From Phycisphaerales bacterium (GTDB taxonomy: Bacteria > Planctomycetota > Phycisphaerae > Phycisphaerales > SM1A02): DNA of 64,000 nt. Of this stretch, positions 58,666-64,000 are shown piece by piece (within the stretch, counting starts at the first letter, position 1; each line of letters begins with the position of its first letter). The position numbers and the translations under genes were made by a program. Where the stretch lies: positions 21,579 to 85,578 of the forward strand of contig JASMKH010000006.1 in the NCBI GenBank assembly GCA_030749435.1. Reading direction: 5' to 3'. Below the pieces are notes generated by a model. The model made no database searches. It was not told the DNA's origin and saw only the letters and a list, made by a program, of their open reading frames with translations.

Positions 58666-60585
58666 TCAGGCACTGTTGTCATCGCGGACTTCGTACTCCG
58701 CGTCGATGACATCGTCGCCGTCCTTACACGTACCGTCACCGCAGCAGGCGTCATCTGCAGGCTCCGCCTCGGCCTGCGAAGCGGCCTCGTAGGCGGCCTT
58801 GCCGAGTTCCTGAGCCACGGTGTTGACCTGATTGAGCGCCGCTTCGATAGCGGCCTTGTCATCACCCTTGATCTTCTCTTCGAGGTTGCTCAACGCAGAC
58901 TCGATGTTTCCGCGAACTTCGGCATCCACCTTGTCGCCGTGCTCTTCGAGCTGCTTGCGGGTGGCGTAGACGATCTGCTCGGCCTGGTTTTTCAGTTCAA
59001 TCAGTTCGCGTTTGGCCTTGTCTTCGCTCGCATGCGACTCGGCATCGGACTTCATCTTCTCGATCTCGTCCTTCGACATACCGCTCGAGCCGGTGATCTC
59101 GATGTTCTGGCTCTTGCCGGTCGCCTTGTCGGTCGCGGAGACCTTGAGAATGCCGTTGGCGTCGATCGCAAACTCGACTTCGATCTGCGGCATGCCGCGA
59201 GGCGCTGCAGGGATGTCCATGAGGTCGAACTTCCCGAGTGTGCGGTTGTCGGCGGCCATTTCACGTTCACCTTGGAGGACCTGAATGGTCACGCTGGTCT
59301 GATTGTCGCTGGCCGTGGAGAACGTCTCTTTCCGCGAAGTCGGAATCGTTGTGTTCTTCTCGATCAGCCGTGTCATCAGCCCGCCGAGCGTCTCGACACC
59401 GAGGCTCAGTGGAGTGACGTCCAGCAGCAGCACGTCCTTGACGTCGCCCTGCAGCACACCACCCTGAATCGCGGCACCAATGGCAACCACCTCATCAGGG
59501 TTGATCGACTTGTCGACTTCGGCGGTGCCAAAGAGCGACTTGGCAATGTCCTGGACCTTGGGGATCCGGGTGCTGCCACCGACCATCACGACGTCGCTGA
59601 CGTCGCCTGCCGAGAGTCCGGCGTCCTTGAGGGCCGTCTTGCAGGGACCTTCGAGGCGATTGAAGAGGCTGGCGGCAAGTTCCTCGAACTTGGCGCGAGT
59701 CACGGTCACCTGAAGGTGTTTGGGACCGTTCTGATCGGCCGTTATGAAAGGCAGGTTGACGTTGGTCTCAAGCTGCTGGGAGAGCTCGCACTTGGCCTTC
59801 TCGGCGGCCTCCTTGAGCCGCTGAAGCGCCATCGCATCGTTGCGGATGTCGATGCCATCAGTCTTGCGGAACTCGTCGGCGAGGAAGTCGATGATGACCT
59901 GGTCGAAGTCGTCGCCGCCGAGGTGGCCATCGCCACTGGTGGAGAGGACCTCAAACACGCCGTCACCGATATCAAGAATGGAGACATCAAACGTACCGCC
60001 ACCGAGGTCAAAGACCACGATCTTGGTGTTCGTCTTCTTCTCAAGGCCGTATGCCAGGGCCGCAGCGGTCGGCTCGTTGATGATCCGCTCGACCTTGAGG
60101 CCAGCGATCTCACCGGCGTCCTTTGTCGCCTGACGCTGGGCATCGTTGAAGTAGGCCGGCACGGTGATGACGGCACTTTCGACGGATTCCCCGAGGTACT
60201 CCTCAGCAATCCGCTTGAGTTCCCGCAGGAGCATTGCGGACACTTCCGGCGGGGTGTATTCCTTGCCGTCTGCGCCAACCTTGACCTTGACGAGTTCATC
60301 GGCGGCACCGGTGACTTCGTAGGGGACGATCTTCTCTTCGCTCTGAACCTCGCTGTGGCGGCGGCCCATGAAGCGCTTGATCGAAAAAACTGTGTTCTTG
60401 GGATTGGTCACCTGCTGGTGCCGGGCCGGCTCGCCCACAAGGCGGTCGCCCTTGTCTGTGAACCCGATGACGCTGGGCGTGGTGCGGTTGCCCGACGAGT
60501 TGATCAGGACCTTCGGCTGATCGCCTTCCATGACGGCGACGCATGAGTTCGTGGTGCCGAGGTCGATTCCAATAATCTTTGACAT
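58666..60585 (-). CDS. dnaK: Chaperone protein DnaK
   Basis: [50 protein letters not shown] near C-terminus. Confidence 0.97.
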   Translation of the reverse strand: MSKIIGIDLGTTNSCVAVMEGDQPKVLINSSGNRTTPSVIGFTDKGDRLVGEPARHQQVTNPKNTVFSIKRFMGRRHSEVQSEEKIVPYEVTGAADELVKVKVGADGKEYTPPEVSAMLLRELKRIAEEYLGESVESAVITVPAYFNDAQRQATKDAGEIAGLKVERIINEPTAAALAYGLEKKTNTKIVVFDLGGGTFDVSILDIGDGVFEVLSTSGDGHLGGDDFDQVIIDFLADEFRKTDGIDIRNDAMALQRLKEAAEKAKCELSQQLETNVNLPFITADQNGPKHLQVTVTRAKFEELAASLFNRLEGPCKTALKDAGLSAGDVSDVVMVGGSTRIPKVQDIAKSLFGTAEVDKSINPDEVVAIGAAIQGGVLQGDVKDVLLLDVTPLSLGVETLGGLMTRLIEKNTTIPTSRKETFSTASDNQTSVTIQVLQGEREMAADNRTLGKFDLMDIPAAPRGMPQIEVEFAIDANGILKVSATDKATGKSQNIEITGSSGMSKDEIEKMKSDAESHASEDKAKRELIELKNQAEQIVYATRKQLEEHGDKVDAEVRGNIESALSNLEEKIKGDDKAAIEAALNQVNTVAQELGKAAYEAASQAEAEPADDACCGDGTCKDGDDVIDAEYEVRDDNSA

Positions 60586-60810
60586 GGTGTGTTTCCTTCC
60601 TGGGCTTCAGGCTGCTGCCTGCAGCCCCCTCCGGCCCGCGGTGGATCCGTGGGCAGGGCTTTGACACTGAGCAACCGCCGTGCCGAAACAGAGCCCCAAG
60701 GGGCGAGATTTCGCCGATTTTTGCCGGCCGACGGCGGATCCCCCCATTTCAAGCCTGCCAGATTGACCGGACGGGGCGGAACGCGACCTCGCCAAGAGCC
60801 GCTGTCGAGC

Positions 60811-61260
60811 CGTTGTTGGACACCCATCAACCATTGTCGGACACCCATCAACAGCCGTAGCCGTAACCATTGTCGGACACCCATCAACCAATGTCGGACA
60901 CCCATCAACTCAAGCCGTTGTTGGACACCCATCAACCCGGCTTCATGGGGCCGTCACGGCGTGTTGGTGGGTGTCCAGGCTCTCCTGCAGTCTCTCCTCT
61001 GGGGCCGTCGCAGCCCGTGTCGGCAAGTGTCGGACACCCATCAACCAGGCTTCACGGGGCCGTCACGGCGTGTTGGTGGGTGTCCAGGCTCTCCTCTCCT
61101 GCAGTCTCTCCTCTGGGGCCGTCGCAGCCCATGTCGGCAAGTGTCGGACACCCATCAACCCGGCTTCATGAGGCCGTCACGGCGTGTTGGTGGGTGTCCA
61201 GTCTCTCCGACGGCGTGTTGGTGGGTGTCCAGTCTCTCCTGGTGTCCAGTCTCTCCTGGG
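60811..61260. repeat. Complex direct and inverted repeat array (GGACACCCATCAAC / GTTGGTGGGTGTCC)
   Basis: Direct copies start at 60818, 60839, 60875, 60896, 60923, 61032, 61146; inverted copies start at 60963, 61072, 61186, 61217; larger 109/114-bp tandem unit from 60923. Confidence 0.95.
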
Positions 61261-61527
61261 GTGGCGAAGCGATGGGGCACAGCCCCGCTTCCTCAGAGAG
61301 GCCAATCTCTTAGGCAGCAGCGACTTGCGATCCGACACTCGCTCATCGCACAGGCAATCTTGAAAAACGGCGATTTGCCGATTGCTCCCCCCTCACGCTC
61401 GTTTATAGTGCGGTTGAGCGTTCCGGCTCCCGGCTTGGGAGGAGCAGGCCGACCGGAACGGATGTGATCTGATACATGTGCTCGCGGGCGTGGAACCCCG
61501 GAGCGCAAGGAGCGAGGAGAAGAATCC

Positions 61528-62214
61528 ATGCGAGTCACAATGTTGGTTGCAACGACCGCGGTGTTGGGCCTGAGTGCTGGCGCACTCGGCGACGTGCTCT
61601 ACAGCAACAGCTTCGAGAACACCGACGCCCTCGGCGGCAAGTACTACGACACCGGCGATGCCAATGTCGCGCATGATCTTGTGAACAACGCTGGAGAAGC
61701 GTGGGTCGATGTCGACGGCATGGACGCGGGCTACATCCCCTTTGACCCCCCGGGTGTCGGCCTGACCGACGGCGACTACGTGGGCGTCACGAACTACACC
61801 GGCAGCGTCGGCGCCTTCTACGACGGCGACCAGGGATATCAGATGTCGGATACCGATGGCGTCATGTCGCTCTCGAGTGCCGACTTTGCCGGCGCCACGT
61901 CCGTCTCGCTCGCGCTGTTCATCGCGGATACCGGGTACGAAGACACCGACTACGTCCAGGTCTTCTTCGGCGGCGTCGAACTGCTGAGTATCGGCGGCAC
62001 CGACGACGGCGGCGCGGCACTTGAGGCAGCCGCTGGCTCATGGTTCGAGGTCACCGGCGCGGTCGCTGGCGGCGCATTGGAGATCTACTTCGCGAGCAAC
62101 TCCGGCAGCGAAGCGCTCTTCATCGATGCCATTGTCATCGAAGGCATCCCGGCACCGGGTGCCCTGGCCCTTCTTGCTGTGGCCGGATTCGCAGGCCGCC
62201 GACGCCGACGCTGA
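61528..62214 (+). CDS. Secreted PEP-CTERM-type sorting-signal protein
   Basis: Signal peptide MRVTMLVATTAVLGLSAGALG and C-terminal IPAPGALALLAVAGFAGRRRRR. Confidence 0.8.
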   Translation: MRVTMLVATTAVLGLSAGALGDVLYSNSFENTDALGGKYYDTGDANVAHDLVNNAGEAWVDVDGMDAGYIPFDPPGVGLTDGDYVGVTNYTGSVGAFYDGDQGYQMSDTDGVMSLSSADFAGATSVSLALFIADTGYEDTDYVQVFFGGVELLSIGGTDDGGAALEAAAGSWFEVTGAVAGGALEIYFASNSGSEALFIDAIVIEGIPAPGALALLAVAGFAGRRRRR

Positions 62215-62239
62215 TCCATCCGTTCAACTGTCTTGATTC

Positions 62240-62267
62240 AGGGCCGCAGTCTTCGGACTGCGGCCCT
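62240..62267 (+). terminator. Rho-independent-like hairpin with TTCG tetraloop
   Basis: agggccgcagtc-ttcg-gactgcggccct; 12-bp perfect stem, 25 nt after the PEP-CTERM gene stop. Confidence 0.8.
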
Positions 62268-62437
62268 GTCATATGCCAGGACCTGCTGTGTGTCAGGGTC
62301 GGCTGTGTGTCAGAACTGATGGAAGTCAGCCCTCCCGCACTGTCGGCATCTCGATGGCAGCACCCTCGGCCGGCACCGCGGCCTCCATCGCCTCCCCCGA
62401 ACGCCGCCGAGGTGGCTGCGTGGCTGCCCGGGCCGCG

Positions 62438-63479
62438 TCAGCCGCACTGCCCCCAATTCCCAAGCACCACCAGCAGGTCGCCCACTGCAACCGCGCCATC
62501 GCCATCCAGATCACACGCACCGCACGGCCCGACAGCGTCCCCCCAACAGCCGATCACCGCCAACACATCGTCCGCCCCCACCACGCCGTCGCCGCCGAGG
62601 TCAGCGCTGCACGGGGTCAACCCATCCAGAAAGGTACGAACGCCGTCGTAGAACACGCTCCGGGAGGGTTCCGGATTGAGGTGCGCCGCGTGCACACCGA
62701 CCGTCTCATCAAAGAGCATGAAGGTGCTGCCTGGAATCTGCTCGTGGACCCACTGCATCACTTCCCAGTGCACGATGCTGACTTTGCCGCCATAGATCAG
62801 CGTGGGAACACCCGACTCGCGGATGGTCGTCATCACATCCGTATAGGTGGACACCAGCGTGTTCCAAAAGAGGAGGCTCAGCATCTTGCCATTGAGCCGA
62901 TACGAGAAGTCGGTCCAGCGATCCCACGCATCCAGCGACATCACGAACGACGGCTGAGGATCCTCCGGGTCGAGCACCGAAGGCTGCCCATCCACGCCGC
63001 CGAGCATCTGCGTCACCCCCGCCTCGACGTTGACGTAGCCCTGGCCGTCTGTCCACTCGGGCAGTTCCGCAACCATGTCGAGAAACGCATCCATCGGGTA
63101 CGAGGCATACTCGGTGGGAAAGGTCGCATCGGCAGCCGTTCCCGGTTCGAGGTTCTTAGGGGACTGGTCGTAAATGAACAACCCGTCGAGCCGCTGCGTC
63201 CCGGCCATGTCCCCGAAGTTGAATCGACACGACGTGGTAGTCCGGCAATCGCTCCCCGAAGAGGCGTGCGTAAGCCCGGGCCGACCCGGTGAACGCCGGC
63301 GAAATGAGCAGGGCGGGCGCTTGCGATGGTCCGTGCTCGAAAAACTGCACACGGGCGCCGTCACCGGCTTCAAAGTGGCCTCCCGTTACGCCATCTGAAG
63401 CATGCGCTGCTGAGGCCACGACACACCCCACGATCGCCGCCATGCGCCTCCACTGCTTCACCCTCTGCACTCCTCTCAT
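62438..63479 (-). pseudogene. Secreted alpha/beta hydrolase with dockerin-like tail, frame-disrupted and missing the nucleophile segment
   Basis: N-terminal part (ORF 63156..63479, ...YHVVSIQLRGHG) and C-terminal part (ORF 62438..63373, GTQRLDGLFIYDQSPKNL...) are in different frames; no GxSxG in either. Confidence 0.65.
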
Positions 63480-63538
63480 GCGCGCCTCTCAATGATGCCA
63501 CGCTTCTGTAGCAAGCCAGCAGCGGTCACGCACCACAC

Positions 63539-64000
63539 TCACTCACGCCCGGGCACATCCGCCGGTGGCGGCGATCCGATGTCATACATCGTGATCTGCT
63601 CGCCCAGTCGGCACTTGATGGCCGCCCCATCCACAAGCCCTTCTGAGAAGAGCAGGATGTTCAGGGAGCCGCCGTACAGGAAGTTGCCCAGTCTGGTGTA
63701 TCCGCGCTTGACCTGATTGCCCACAGCACAGTCTTTCGACAGAACGACCGATGAAATGGTGTTGAGGCCAACCGGCACCACGGCGACGTATCCGGTGAGT
63801 TCTGCAGGCTCGGCGCCAGGAAGATTGGCGTACTTCACCTCAATCACAATGATGCCGCGTTGAAAGTTCTGAAACTGACTGAAGTCGCTGCCCGCTCGCC
63901 CCGGGTTTCCATCCGTCGGAACCCAATTGGCGAAGTCCGAATAGCCATAGGCACCATCAATCACAACATCTGCGTGCACGATGGTTCCGCTGACGGGCGC
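63539..64000 (-). CDS. Phosphatidylserine decarboxylase-like protein, C-terminal part (5' end beyond window)
   Basis: APVSGTI..., FQRGIIVIEVKYANLPGAEPAELTGYVAVVPVGLNTISSVVL, GNFLYGGSLNILLF; frame open to the window edge. Confidence 0.8.
   Translation of the reverse strand, partial: APVSGTIVHADVVIDGAYGYSDFANWVPTDGNPGRAGSDFSQFQNFQRGIIVIEVKYANLPGAEPAELTGYVAVVPVGLNTISSVVLSKDCAVGNQVKRGYTRLGNFLYGGSLNILLFSEGLVDGAAIKCRLGEQITMYDIGSPPPADVPGRE

Noticed and set aside
58939-60546. 535-aa plus-strand ORF
   Set aside because: Antisense shadow of dnaK.
60586-60811. CIRCE or similar HrcA operator upstream of dnaK
   Set aside because: No TTAGCACTC-N9-GAGTGCTAA-like sequence was found.
60504-60935. Minus-strand ORF with MGVRQWL repeats overlapping the dnaK start
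   Set aside because: Repetitive translation of the same DNA repeats and overlaps dnaK in another frame; not a plausible gene.
60811-61260. CRISPR array
   Set aside because: Repeat is only 14 bp, spacing is irregular, copies occur in both orientations, and there are no cas genes.
60589-61467. 292-aa plus-strand ORF across the repeat array (CRTPIN repeats)
   Set aside because: No RBS or domain; the 109-bp period and inverted copies break the repeat phase, and other frames are equally open. Best explained as a by-product of the noncoding repeats.
62285-62313. Two copies of GCTGTGTGTCAG with a 17-nt period
   Set aside because: Too short and isolated to support a function; probably minor slippage after the terminator.

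Overview
GC-rich bacterial chromosomal window, probably from a Phycisphaerae-like planctomycete. That placement is an inference from the PEP-CTERM and dockerin-like tails, the histone-H1-like small protein, the ProS type and the ribosomal operon layout. Most of the window is housekeeping. It holds a long minus-strand ribosomal superoperon (rpsJ to rplQ, including secY, infA, rpmJ and rpoA), then mutS (3' end), obg/rpmA, dnaA, a cdaA/cdaR-like pair, tyrS, pheS, lysS, proS, purB, an LPS/heptose gene cluster, plsY, manA, two UbiA-family prenyltransferases and dnaK. No rRNA, tRNA, CRISPR array or transposase gene was found by eye. The least explained sequence is the roughly 0.9 kb intergenic region upstream of dnaK. 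It carries a 14-bp motif (GGACACCCATCAAC) in seven direct copies plus four near-perfect inverted copies, organised into a 109/114-bp stem-loop-forming tandem unit. Other points worth checking: an NtrC-like regulator whose Walker A, Walker B and GAFTGA motifs are all degenerate; a DegT-family protein lacking the PLP lysine; a CdaA homologue with DLG instead of DGA; an alpha/beta hydrolase that appears to have lost its nucleophile segment by a deletion with 8-bp microhomology at the junction; a solitary REP-like palindrome; and a structured 191-nt spacer between rplC and rplD. All calls come from reading the sequence and ORF translations; no searches were run.
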